Positions 45,055 to 52,961 of a stretch of 64,000 bases of DNA are shown here, one piece after another. Every line of letters begins with the position of its first letter. Position 1 is the first letter of the stretch. The DNA is from Bacteroidota bacterium (lineage in GTDB: Bacteria; Bacteroidota; Bacteroidia; JAHEXY01). Below the pieces are notes generated by a model. That model was not told where the DNA came from and did not search any database. It saw only the letters and a list, made by a program, of their open reading frames with translations. The stretch lies in assembly GCA_023251875.1 (NCBI GenBank), contig JAHEXY010000003.1, positions 186,001 to 250,000 on the forward strand. Direction: 5' to 3'. The position numbers and the translations under genes are program-made.

Positions 45055-46437
45055 ATGCCTTATTACATAAAAATATTTTTTCTCATTCTTCTATTTTCTT
45101 TTTTACTACTAGAGTCTTGTAAAAAACCGGAAACTCTTACTGAAAATGATTACAACGAATGGCTTAGTGGTGGTAGTCAAACTGTTTTTGATAAAAGCTC
45201 AAGTGCATTTAAACATGAATTTCCTTTTTTAAGAGAAGATAAAATTGAAATACATGAAATCGGAGATGCTCTTTTTGAAGCTCAATTTATAAGTGCTCCT
45301 TCTGTTATTAGGCCGGGCTTAGGGCCGGTTTTTAATTCCAACGCTTGTTCCTCTTGCCATATTGCCGATGGAAGAGGCAAACCCATTATTGCTAATGAAA
45401 CGTCTGCTTCTTTACTTTTTAGAATTAGCATTCCGGGTAGCAATGAACACGGAGGTCCAAATCCTGTTCCGGGATTTGGAGAACAATTACAAACAAATGC
45501 CATTTATGGCACGCAAGCAGAATCTGGAGTTACTACTACTTATACAAATCAATTCTATTTTTTTGATGATAGTACAAATTATGAATTACAAATACCGACT
45601 TATACCATTAACAATTCATACATTTCTATGCCTTCTGATATAATGATTTCTCCTCGATTATCACGTCCTGTTTTTGGACTAGGCTTACTAGAATCAATTA
45701 CCGAAGAAGACATACTGGATCATGCAGATGAATACGATGCTAATAGTGATGGTATTTCAGGAAAAGCAAATTATGTTTGGGATATTCAAGAGCAAAAACT
45801 AGTACTGGGTAGATTTGGATGGAAAGCCGGTCAGCCAAGTATTATTCAACAAGCTGCATTAGCGTTTAACCAAGATATGGGTATCACTAATTTTTTATTT
45901 CCTAATGAAAACTGCTACGATCAAACTCAATACGATAAGCTAAATGATGAATATGAAATTTCTGATAGTTTACTTTATGCAATACGATTGTATTTAAGAA
46001 CTCTTGCTGTTCCTGCAAGAAGAAATGCAGATGATGAAACCGTTTTAAAGGGTAAGCAAATTTTTACTCAGGCAAGATGTTATATGTGTCATAGGCCTAT
46101 GTCTAAAACAAAAGTAAATGTTGCATTTCCTGAATTATCGAATCAAACTATCTTTCCATACACAGATTTATTGCTACATGATATGGGACCTAGCTTGGCA
46201 GATAATCGCTCTGATTTTTTAGCTAGTGGAGAAGAATGGAGAACACCTCCTTTATGGGGAATAGGTTTAACAGAATCAGTAAACGGTCACACTTATTTTT
46301 TACATGATGGCAGAGCAAGATCATTAATTGAAGCCGTTATGTGGCACGGAGGAGAAGCGGAATCTGCAAAAATATTTGTAAAAGCACTTTCGCAGGCCGA
46401 TAGAGATGCTTTAATAAAATTTTTAGAGTCACTATAA
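45055..46437 (+). CDS. Di-heme oxidoreductase (DHOR/DUF1111 family) lipoprotein
   Basis: This 460-residue c-type cytochrome-like protein has two CXXCH heme-binding motifs, C98-SS-C101-H102 and C342-YM-C345-H346. A lipobox-like LLLESC is at the N-terminus. Conserved DHOR blocks include NACSSCHIADGRG, GRFGWKAGQPSI, TPPLWGIGL and YFLHDGRARSLIEAVMWHGGEA. The family is related to di-heme peroxidase-type oxidases. It is the last gene of the porin-Rieske-imelysin operon, after a 120-bp gap. Confidence 0.9.
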   Translation: MPYYIKIFFLILLFSFLLLESCKKPETLTENDYNEWLSGGSQTVFDKSSSAFKHEFPFLREDKIEIHEIGDALFEAQFISAPSVIRPGLGPVFNSNACSSCHIADGRGKPIIANETSASLLFRISIPGSNEHGGPNPVPGFGEQLQTNAIYGTQAESGVTTTYTNQFYFFDDSTNYELQIPTYTINNSYISMPSDIMISPRLSRPVFGLGLLESITEEDILDHADEYDANSDGISGKANYVWDIQEQKLVLGRFGWKAGQPSIIQQAALAFNQDMGITNFLFPNENCYDQTQYDKLNDEYEISDSLLYAIRLYLRTLAVPARRNADDETVLKGKQIFTQARCYMCHRPMSKTKVNVAFPELSNQTIFPYTDLLLHDMGPSLADNRSDFLASGEEWRTPPLWGIGLTESVNGHTYFLHDGRARSLIEAVMWHGGEAESAKIFVKALSQADRDALIKFLESL

Positions 46438-46588
46438 ATTATAAAAGATGAATCTATAACAAATACTATGGGTTAATAATTTACCCACACAAAACATTAT
46501 AGCCCCAACAAATTATGCCTTTTTAAAAAAGAAAATCTGTTTTTCCATGTCTTTATCCTGAAAAGCAACTGGAATTCTTACTATTTTT

Positions 46589-48322
46589 TTATTGTGGATA
46601 TTTCTTTACTCTTTTTAAGGTAAGCAAATTCATAGCATTAGAACCAAGACCTTCAATATTGCTTTGAACAAAACGCAATACTTCGTCATAATACAATACT
46701 GAAACAGGAGCATTATCCATTATAATTTGATCCATTTGTTGATAATACATAAATCGTATTGAATCGTTAACTTCTGTTTTAGCTTTTTCATACCATTGAT
46801 CATAATTTTGATCTTTAAAATGTGTGTAGTTGGGGCCATTGGGGCAAAAGTTTTTGCTGTAAAAAAGTGCTAAATAATTTTCGGCATCACCATAATCTGC
46901 AATCCAAGATCCTCTAAAAAAATTAATACTTGCTTTTGCTACGTATTGCCTTAATGATGAAGGTGGATCAACTTCTAAATTTAATTTAATTCCTATATCG
47001 GATAATTGATGTTGAATGTACTCGCATAAATCAAGATAGGAGGCAGAGGTATGTAAATCTATTTCGGGAAGCCCTTTTCCTTCAGGAAAACCTGCTTGAG
47101 CTAAAAGCTGTTTGGCTTTTTCGGGATTGTAATTATAACCCTGTACTTTTGTTGAGTCAAATCCTGGTGCACCTGCAGGAATAAAACCTGATGTGGCCGG
47201 TATGCCAATATTATTACGAAGAAGGCTCATCATCTTTACTCTATCAAAACCATAATTAATGGCTTGGCGAATTTCCTTTATTTTAAGTGGGCTATTTCTA
47301 ACAATAGCAAGATTTTCATCCATTAAAAATCCAAAATATTCAGTATTTAAATAAGGTTGTGCTGTCATATTAAATCGCCCAACATATTTTGGATTTAGTT
47401 CTCCTTCTGATGTAAGTAATTCATCTTTATAGCTGGCGTCAATACCCGAAAGAAAATCTAATTTTCCCTGAATAAAATTCATATAGGCCGATTGTTTATC
47501 GGGAATAAATGTAATAGCAACGGCATCAAGAAAGGGTAAGCGGAAATTTTTTTCCACCTCAAAATAATTTTCATTTCTAACAAAAATGAGTTTTTCATTT
47601 TCATTCCACATTTTAAATTTAAAGGGGCCGGTACCAATAGGATGAGAGCCAAAATCTTCTCCATAGTGTTCTACAACTTCACAAGGTACCACGCTACAAT
47701 ATTGCATGGTTAAAATTCTAAGAAAAGGAGGGAATGCATCTTTCAAAAAAATTTGAAATGTAGTATCGTCTATTGCTTTAAATCCTTTTGTGCTACCAAC
47801 ATGAGTTATATCTACATTGCTAAATATCCACGATCCTGGAGAGGCAATCTTAGCATTTAAAATTCTGGCAAAACTATACACAAAATCTTTTGCAACAACT
47901 TTTCGCCTTAAACCATTTTCAAATAATTCACTATCGTGAAAAAAAACATCTTTTCTTAAATGAAAGGTGTAGATCTTATGATCATCAGAAATATCCCATG
48001 ATTTAGCAATACAAGGCCTAACAGAAAGTTGATCGTCAATTTGAACCAAGCCATTATACAATTGGTTACATGCCCAGGTACAAGCCTGATCTCTGGCAAA
48101 TGCGGGATCTAATGATTTTATTTTTGAAATTTCGTTGTACCTGAAAACAGTTTTATCTGCATCAAAACTACCTGTTTGATCAGAACAAGAAGTAATTAGA
48201 AAAAAAATTACAAGATTGAAAAATTGAAAAATTGAAAAATTGATTGATCTTGAGTTTCTATACAAAAACTTTAAACTTTTGAACTTTGAACTTTGAACGA
48301 ATGTATAATTATCTATACTCAT
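46589..48322 (-). CDS. ABC transporter substrate-binding lipoprotein, oligopeptide (SBP_bac_5) family
   Basis: This 577-residue periplasmic binding protein has a lipobox (FFLITSCSD) near residue 46 and then the SBP_bac_5 start (EISKIKSLDPAFARDQACTW). VGRFNMTAQPYLNTEYFGF, NYGFDRVKMMSLL and INFFRGSWIADYGD are typical family blocks. The first 35 residues are encoded by 8-bp tandem repeats (48215-48298), which make an unusually long N-region; no other Met lies before the lipobox. No permease or ATPase genes are adjacent. Confidence 0.88.
   Translation of the reverse strand: MSIDNYTFVQSSKFKSLKFLYRNSRSINFSIFQFFNLVIFFLITSCSDQTGSFDADKTVFRYNEISKIKSLDPAFARDQACTWACNQLYNGLVQIDDQLSVRPCIAKSWDISDDHKIYTFHLRKDVFFHDSELFENGLRRKVVAKDFVYSFARILNAKIASPGSWIFSNVDITHVGSTKGFKAIDDTTFQIFLKDAFPPFLRILTMQYCSVVPCEVVEHYGEDFGSHPIGTGPFKFKMWNENEKLIFVRNENYFEVEKNFRLPFLDAVAITFIPDKQSAYMNFIQGKLDFLSGIDASYKDELLTSEGELNPKYVGRFNMTAQPYLNTEYFGFLMDENLAIVRNSPLKIKEIRQAINYGFDRVKMMSLLRNNIGIPATSGFIPAGAPGFDSTKVQGYNYNPEKAKQLLAQAGFPEGKGLPEIDLHTSASYLDLCEYIQHQLSDIGIKLNLEVDPPSSLRQYVAKASINFFRGSWIADYGDAENYLALFYSKNFCPNGPNYTHFKDQNYDQWYEKAKTEVNDSIRFMYYQQMDQIIMDNAPVSVLYYDEVLRFVQSNIEGLGSNAMNLLTLKRVKKYPQ
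48215..48298. repeat. Tandem 8-bp repeats in the N-terminal codons of the binding-protein gene
   Basis: Plus-strand attgaaaa is repeated about three times at 48215-48241 and actttgaa-type units at about 48265-48298. On the minus strand they encode part of the pre-lipobox segment (NFSIFQFFNL and FVQSSKFKSLKF). Similar units occur at 37330-37350 and inside yggS. Confidence 0.6.
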
Positions 48323-48461
48323 TTATTTTTTAAAGATAGTTGTTAATTCTATCATACGATTAAAATACTAGGGTAAAATTAGGAATCAAAATCAATTATT
48401 AAAATATTTTTTTGAAGATCTACTTTTAAATTTAGTCCTTAAAATTAACTGCATCTAATTT

Positions 48462-48490
48462 ATATTTTAGTCTAATCTAAAATATATTTG
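48462..48490 (+). promoter_or_regulatory. Promoter and operator of the DtxR/MntR gene
   Basis: ATATTTTAG-TCTAAT-CTAAAATAT (48462-48485) is a perfect 9-6-9 inverted repeat. It overlaps an exact -7 element, TATATTTG, at 48483-48490. A repressor on the palindrome would block the promoter, which suggests autoregulation by the DtxR-family protein encoded next. Confidence 0.72.
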
Positions 48491-48537
48491 TAATAGATCT
48501 AAAAATGGAATACATTTGTATTGTAATCTCATTATTT

Positions 48538-49200
48538 ATGAACACCTATACAGAAGAAAACTACTTAAAAGCGATATATAACTTGTCTGTAAAAGAAAGT
48601 GAGGAAGTAAGCACGAATTCCATTGCGGAAAAACTTTCTACTAAAGCTTCATCAGTAACCGATATGATGAAAAAATTGGCGGATAAAAAATATGTATCCT
48701 ATCAAAAATACCAAGGAGCTGTATTAACAACAGCGGGTCAAAAGGTAGCAATTGAAGTAGTACGTAAGCATCGCTTATGGGAGGTGTTTTTAGTAGAGAA
48801 ATTAAATTTTAAGTGGGATGAAGTGCATGAAATAGCAGAACAACTGGAACATATCAATTCTTCTGAATTAATTAACCGCTTAGAAGAATTTCTTGGCTTT
48901 CCTGAATTTGATCCTCATGGAGATCCAATTCCTGACAAGAATGGCAATATGAAAAACTATAAAAAACTTTTGATTGCCGATTTAAAACAAGGTAAAACAG
49001 CAGTATTAGCCGGTGTAAAAGATTCTTCTTCTCATTTTTTACAATATTTAGAGAGTGTAGGATTAGCATTAGGAACAAAAATTAGAGTATTAAACATATT
49101 TGAATTTGATAAATCAGTAAGCATACTTGTTAATGGAAAAAAAGAAATAAGCATTTCGAATCAAGTGAGTGAGAATTTATATGTGATGGAAGTGAAATAG
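48538..49200 (+). CDS. mntR: DtxR/MntR-family metal-dependent transcriptional regulator
   Basis: This protein has 220 residues from the ATG at 48538. An ATG at 48505 is also in frame, but MNTYTEENYLKAIYNL is the canonical family N-terminus and the -7 element lies too close to 48505. A winged helix-turn-helix (SIAEKLSTKASSVTDMMKKL) is followed by the dimerisation/metal-binding domain (HEIAEQLEHI, FDPHGDPIPDKNG) and a C-terminal FeoA-like SH3 domain. Such proteins repress metal uptake genes when Mn2+ or Fe2+ is plentiful. The NRAMP gene starts 36 bp downstream, pointing to manganese. Confidence 0.92.
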   Translation: MNTYTEENYLKAIYNLSVKESEEVSTNSIAEKLSTKASSVTDMMKKLADKKYVSYQKYQGAVLTTAGQKVAIEVVRKHRLWEVFLVEKLNFKWDEVHEIAEQLEHINSSELINRLEEFLGFPEFDPHGDPIPDKNGNMKNYKKLLIADLKQGKTAVLAGVKDSSSHFLQYLESVGLALGTKIRVLNIFEFDKSVSILVNGKKEISISNQVSENLYVMEVK

Positions 49201-49236
49201 TTTTTTGTTGTTGGTTAATAGTTGTTAGGAAAGATT

Positions 49237-50568
49237 ATGAAAAAAGAAATAAATAAAGGTTGGCGGCATGATGTTACTACAAGATCTCTTCCTGAGGTTT
49301 TTGCTAGTATTGAGATACCTAAGAATGGTAGTTTCTTTAGAAAATTATTTGCATTTGCAGGCCCTGGACTAATGGTAGCTGTTGGCTATATGGACCCGGG
49401 AAATTGGGCTACAGATTTGGCCGGAGGAGCAAAATTTGGTTATGTATTATTAAGTGTTGTATTGATCTCTAATCTTTTTGCAATGCTATTGCAACACCTT
49501 TCTCTAAAATTAGGTATTGTAACCGGACGAGACTTGGCTCAGGCATGTAGAGATCATTATAGCAAACCTGTAAGTTTATTTTTATGGGTATTATGCGAGA
49601 TAGCCATTGCAGCTTGTGATTTAGCAGAAGTAATTGGTTCTGCTTTGGCATTGTACTTATTGTTTAAGATACCTCTATTAATAGGTGTTTTAATTACTTC
49701 ATTAGATGTTTTACTCGTTCTATTTTTTCAATACAAAGGTTTCCGTTACATAGAAAGCGTTGTGGCAAGTTTAATTTTTATTATTATTCTCTGTTTTGCT
49801 TATGAATTATTTTTGGCAAAACCCGAAGTTATGCCCATGTTATCCGGTTTAATTCCTTCAAGTGGTATTTTTAAAAATTCTGAAATGCTTTACATAGCTA
49901 TTGGTATTTTAGGCGCTACAGTAATGCCTCATAATTTGTACTTACACTCAAGCATTGTTCAAACAAGAAAAATTGGAGATACGAATGATGCGAAAAAAGA
50001 AGCAATAAAATTTGCTACTATCGATTCAACAATCGCATTATTTATTGCCTTTTTTATAAATGCCTCTATTCTTATTCTTGCATCAGCCACTTTTTTTGGA
50101 ACACAATACCAAAATGTAGCTGATATTACAGACGCTTATAAATTACTAAATCCTGTTTTAGGGGTTGCATTGGCATCAACAGTTTTTGCAATAGCATTAT
50201 TGGCTTCTGGTCAAAACTCTACACTTACAGGAACACTAGCCGGACAAATTGTAATGGAAGGTTTTTTAAATATTAAACTAAAGCCTTGGCTGAGGAGATT
50301 GATTACACGTTTAATTGCCATTGTTCCTGCATTTGTAGTTACATTTATTTATGGTGAAAAAGGAACAACCAGTTTATTAGTATTAAGCCAGGTAATACTT
50401 TCTATGCAATTAAGCTTTGCAGTGGTTCCATTGGTGTTGTTTACGGGCAGTAAAACTAAAATGGGAAAATTTACAAATCCAATTTGGCTAAGTGCTATTT
50501 GTTGGATTGTAGCTGCAATTATTATTGCATTAAATGTTTATTTATTATTAGATACATTCGGAATTTAA
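49237..50568 (+). CDS. mntH: NRAMP divalent metal transporter
   Basis: This 443-residue proton-coupled Mn2+/Fe2+ importer has the signature metal-binding segment DPGNWATDLAGGA in TM1 and MPHNLYLHSSIVQTR in TM6, plus about 11 hydrophobic segments. The ATG at 49237 has AGGAAAG just before it; the frame extends upstream only through a TTG start. It is co-transcribed with the DtxR/MntR regulator. Confidence 0.93.
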   Translation: MKKEINKGWRHDVTTRSLPEVFASIEIPKNGSFFRKLFAFAGPGLMVAVGYMDPGNWATDLAGGAKFGYVLLSVVLISNLFAMLLQHLSLKLGIVTGRDLAQACRDHYSKPVSLFLWVLCEIAIAACDLAEVIGSALALYLLFKIPLLIGVLITSLDVLLVLFFQYKGFRYIESVVASLIFIIILCFAYELFLAKPEVMPMLSGLIPSSGIFKNSEMLYIAIGILGATVMPHNLYLHSSIVQTRKIGDTNDAKKEAIKFATIDSTIALFIAFFINASILILASATFFGTQYQNVADITDAYKLLNPVLGVALASTVFAIALLASGQNSTLTGTLAGQIVMEGFLNIKLKPWLRRLITRLIAIVPAFVVTFIYGEKGTTSLLVLSQVILSMQLSFAVVPLVLFTGSKTKMGKFTNPIWLSAICWIVAAIIIALNVYLLLDTFGI

Positions 50569-50703
50569 TCTTGTTAAAAAATGCACCATACTGTAATTTC
50601 ATTAAGTTCGATGAAATTTATGCACGGAGTAGAAAACAGAGCAAAGCTATGTGTAACTATTTTTAATAAAATTTAAACGGGCTCTTAGTAATAAAAATTT
50701 TTA

Positions 50704-50812
50704 GCTCTAGTCTAGAATTTGACTGATAGCCAAGATTTAGCTTTTGTAAAGTTCCAAAACTTTACAAAAGCTATCTTACTAAAAGCATCCTTATCAGTCA
50801 GTTTTCAGACTA
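50704..50812. repeat. MITE-like nested hairpin between convergent genes
   Basis: Three nested inverted repeats share one centre: TAGTCT (50708-50713) with AGACTA (50807-50812), TGACTGATA (50720-50728) with TATCAGTCA (50792-50800), and a perfect 15-bp stem at 50739-50753 and 50758-50772 around CCAA. The left end (50704-50727) recurs inverted at 35587-35610. Its right end overlaps the stop codon of the propeller gene, so it also serves as a bidirectional terminator candidate. Confidence 0.7.
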
Positions 50813-51997
50813 CCTTATAAACTTCCCAACAAATTTATTTTCAGTTGTAGTTATCGCCTGAATAAAATAAATACCCGCAGAAAAATTATTCACATGAATT
50901 GAAGTGGTATTTTTATTTAAAGTATTCTCAACATATATTTTTTTACCCATTACATTGTATATTTCTAACGCATTTACGCCCTTCATGTTTCTAACATCAA
51001 TGATTTTTTCATCATTTCTGTATAGCATCTCAATGGTGTTGGAAGCATAAATTTTATTTATAGATGTAGATGCAGTAAAAGTATTTTCAGTAAAACCAGG
51101 GCTTTCTGTTTTATAATTACTTCCAAAACCCATTAATGTTCCGGAAATAATGGTTGTGGAACCGGTATAAGACGAATTTAAATCAGAATGAATTTTTTGT
51201 TTTATTTCTGTTGTTGTACCCGATGATGCATGAACATAAGTCCAATATTTTTGCGTTGTTGTATCATAATGTCCACAAGGTATACCGCCATCATTGGTAA
51301 GTAATCCGCTACTTAGATTGGGTAAAGCCTGATAAGTGCCATGTAATGTTGATGAATAATAAGCATAGGTGCTGGAGCCTTTAGAAATGTATAAAATATA
51401 TTTACTCCCATTATAATAAATATCCGGATCAGATGCCGATCCATTGGTTAATGTTAAGGCTAATCTATGGCCAGATTGTTTTACAAATGATGTACCATCA
51501 CTACCCGAAACTTCAATTGCCGAATCAAAATATTTTGTGCAGGGATAGGTAGAACACTGTGCAGGGTCACCGGTTGATCCGGTTGAGTTCATAAATACCA
51601 AAACTAAATTTCCAGCACTATCTATAATGGCAGAGGGGTCAACAAAATTTACTTTATTACTTGCGCTGTCTAATATCGTAACATTTGTAGTACCACTATC
51701 CCAAGTATTGGTATTATAATCATAACGCTTTACCACTCCAGGAGTATAAATGTATAATTTATTATTGTGAATGATTACATCCGGAACACTACCCGAATAA
51801 GAAGTAAAATTAGGAACCATTGTCCAAGTGGTACCGTCATCTGATTCTGCTAATTGAACCGTATGATCTTGCGGACCGTTACATTGGTTAAAATCGCAAG
51901 AATGAAAAGACATAATATATTTTTTACTAAATGGTTGAGCTTGTGTAAAAGAAATAACAAACAAAAAACATACAAGTAAAAATGACTGATGCCTCAT
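50810..51997 (-). CDS. GH43-like beta-propeller protein with T9SS sorting domain
   Basis: This 395-residue exported protein has a signal peptide (SFLLVCFLFVISFTQA). Repeated blade-like segments (SVPDVIIHNNKLYIY, FVDPSAIIDSAGNLVLVF, SDPDIYYNGSKYILYISKG) resemble the five-bladed propeller of GH43/GH32-type glycosidases, with an Asp in each. The C-terminal type A sorting domain (LEIYNVMGKKIYVE...FSAGIYFIQA) directs it through T9SS. It follows the lamin-tail gene by 18 bp on the same strand. Glycosidase activity is not certain from these motifs. Confidence 0.75.
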   Translation of the reverse strand: MRHQSFLLVCFLFVISFTQAQPFSKKYIMSFHSCDFNQCNGPQDHTVQLAESDDGTTWTMVPNFTSYSGSVPDVIIHNNKLYIYTPGVVKRYDYNTNTWDSGTTNVTILDSASNKVNFVDPSAIIDSAGNLVLVFMNSTGSTGDPAQCSTYPCTKYFDSAIEVSGSDGTSFVKQSGHRLALTLTNGSASDPDIYYNGSKYILYISKGSSTYAYYSSTLHGTYQALPNLSSGLLTNDGGIPCGHYDTTTQKYWTYVHASSGTTTEIKQKIHSDLNSSYTGSTTIISGTLMGFGSNYKTESPGFTENTFTASTSINKIYASNTIEMLYRNDEKIIDVRNMKGVNALEIYNVMGKKIYVENTLNKNTTSIHVNNFSAGIYFIQAITTTENKFVGKFIR

Positions 51998-52015
51998 ATT
52001 ATACTTACCATTTTA

Positions 52016-52852
52016 TTACTCTTTTACAAAACGCTTTACTATTTGTTGAGTATTTGTTTTCATATTGAGCAAATACACGCCTTTTTCGAGATGGCTAATA
52101 TTAATTGAAACATCGGAAGGTGTTATAGCGGTTGCACAATTTATTTTATTTCCTAAAACATCATAAACGGTATAAGTTGTTTGACCAGATAAATTTTCTA
52201 TATATAAATTATCATGGGCCGGATTAGGATAAACCTCAATATTATTTGTTTTAGTAACAGGTGTAATATTTGTTATAGTACATGAAGTCATGGTATGACT
52301 ACCAATATGTGAAAAATTATCTTTTACATAAACAGTCCATTCACTAGCAGATGACACAGCCCAATCAGATTCTCCATCATTAATATTTATTTTTCTTACA
52401 AGGGTGTTGTCTTGTGTTTTGCCTGTGTCTACAGTCCAATATCCTGCTGAAGGTAAATCTCCAATTTTTCCAATTACATCAAGTGTATCGGTTCCATGCA
52501 TTAATGCCATAGCATCATCTCCATTAAACTTTACTACGTTTCCTCCGCTTAATGTATCTGCCAATAATTGCAATAAACTATCTGCGCTTGAATGCACAAT
52601 TACATAGGTAGATTTTGGGCCTAACAAGCCTTTTGGAAAAAAAGTAGTTGTTACCGTTGAAGAACCATTCATAAACATAATGATTCTGTAATAATTTAAA
52701 TCCGTTGCAGTATCAGTAGGATTATAAATTTCAAGGGCTTTATTGTTAGATGAGCCTTCGAGATATTCTGAAAAAAATAAATCAGAGCATTGAGATTTGG
52801 CAAATTGATGCAAACTCATTAATAATAGAAAAGCAATGTATAATTTTTTCAT
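52016..52852 (-). CDS. Lamin-tail-domain protein with T9SS sorting domain
   Basis: This 278-residue secreted protein has a signal peptide ending SLHQFAKSQ. Its lamin-tail-like beta-sandwich (LFFSEYLEGSSNNKALEIYN, NGDDAMALMHGTDTLDVIG) spans roughly residues 24-165. A T9SS type A domain follows (EVYPNPAHDNLYIENLSG, GVYLLNMKTNTQQIVKRF). The fold is common in Bacteroidota exoproteins and nucleases, but no catalytic domain is present here. It is the first gene of a two-gene minus-strand operon with its own -7 element at 52872-52879. Confidence 0.82.
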   Translation of the reverse strand: MKKLYIAFLLLMSLHQFAKSQCSDLFFSEYLEGSSNNKALEIYNPTDTATDLNYYRIIMFMNGSSTVTTTFFPKGLLGPKSTYVIVHSSADSLLQLLADTLSGGNVVKFNGDDAMALMHGTDTLDVIGKIGDLPSAGYWTVDTGKTQDNTLVRKININDGESDWAVSSASEWTVYVKDNFSHIGSHTMTSCTITNITPVTKTNNIEVYPNPAHDNLYIENLSGQTTYTVYDVLGNKINCATAITPSDVSINISHLEKGVYLLNMKTNTQQIVKRFVKE

Positions 52853-52871
52853 AAGGGATAATATTTTTTTA

Positions 52872-52879
52872 CAAAAGTA
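52872..52879 (-). promoter_or_regulatory. -7 promoter element of the lamin-tail gene
   Basis: On the minus strand this reads TACTTTTG, an exact TAnnTTTG, about 20 bp upstream of the ATG at 52852. The expected transcript start leaves a 5' leader of roughly 14 nt. Confidence 0.6.
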
Positions 52880-52949
52880 GTTAAAAAATATCTCAATTAT
52901 TGTTTAAATAATGTTTAAAACTTATTCTTATTCAGAACACTTAATTTCT

Positions 52950-52957
52950 TAGATTTG
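52950..52957 (+). promoter_or_regulatory. -7 promoter element of dnaB
   Basis: TAGATTTG ends 4 bp before the dnaB ATG at 52962. With the usual 6-7 nt distance to the start site, transcription would begin at or next to the ATG, so the mRNA would be leaderless or nearly so. Confidence 0.6.
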
Positions 52958-52961
52958 CAAA

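Noticed and set aside
48505-48537. Longer N-terminus for the DtxR/MntR regulator
   Set aside because: The extra 11 residues are hydrophobic and unlike the family, and the -7 element ends only 15 bp before that ATG.
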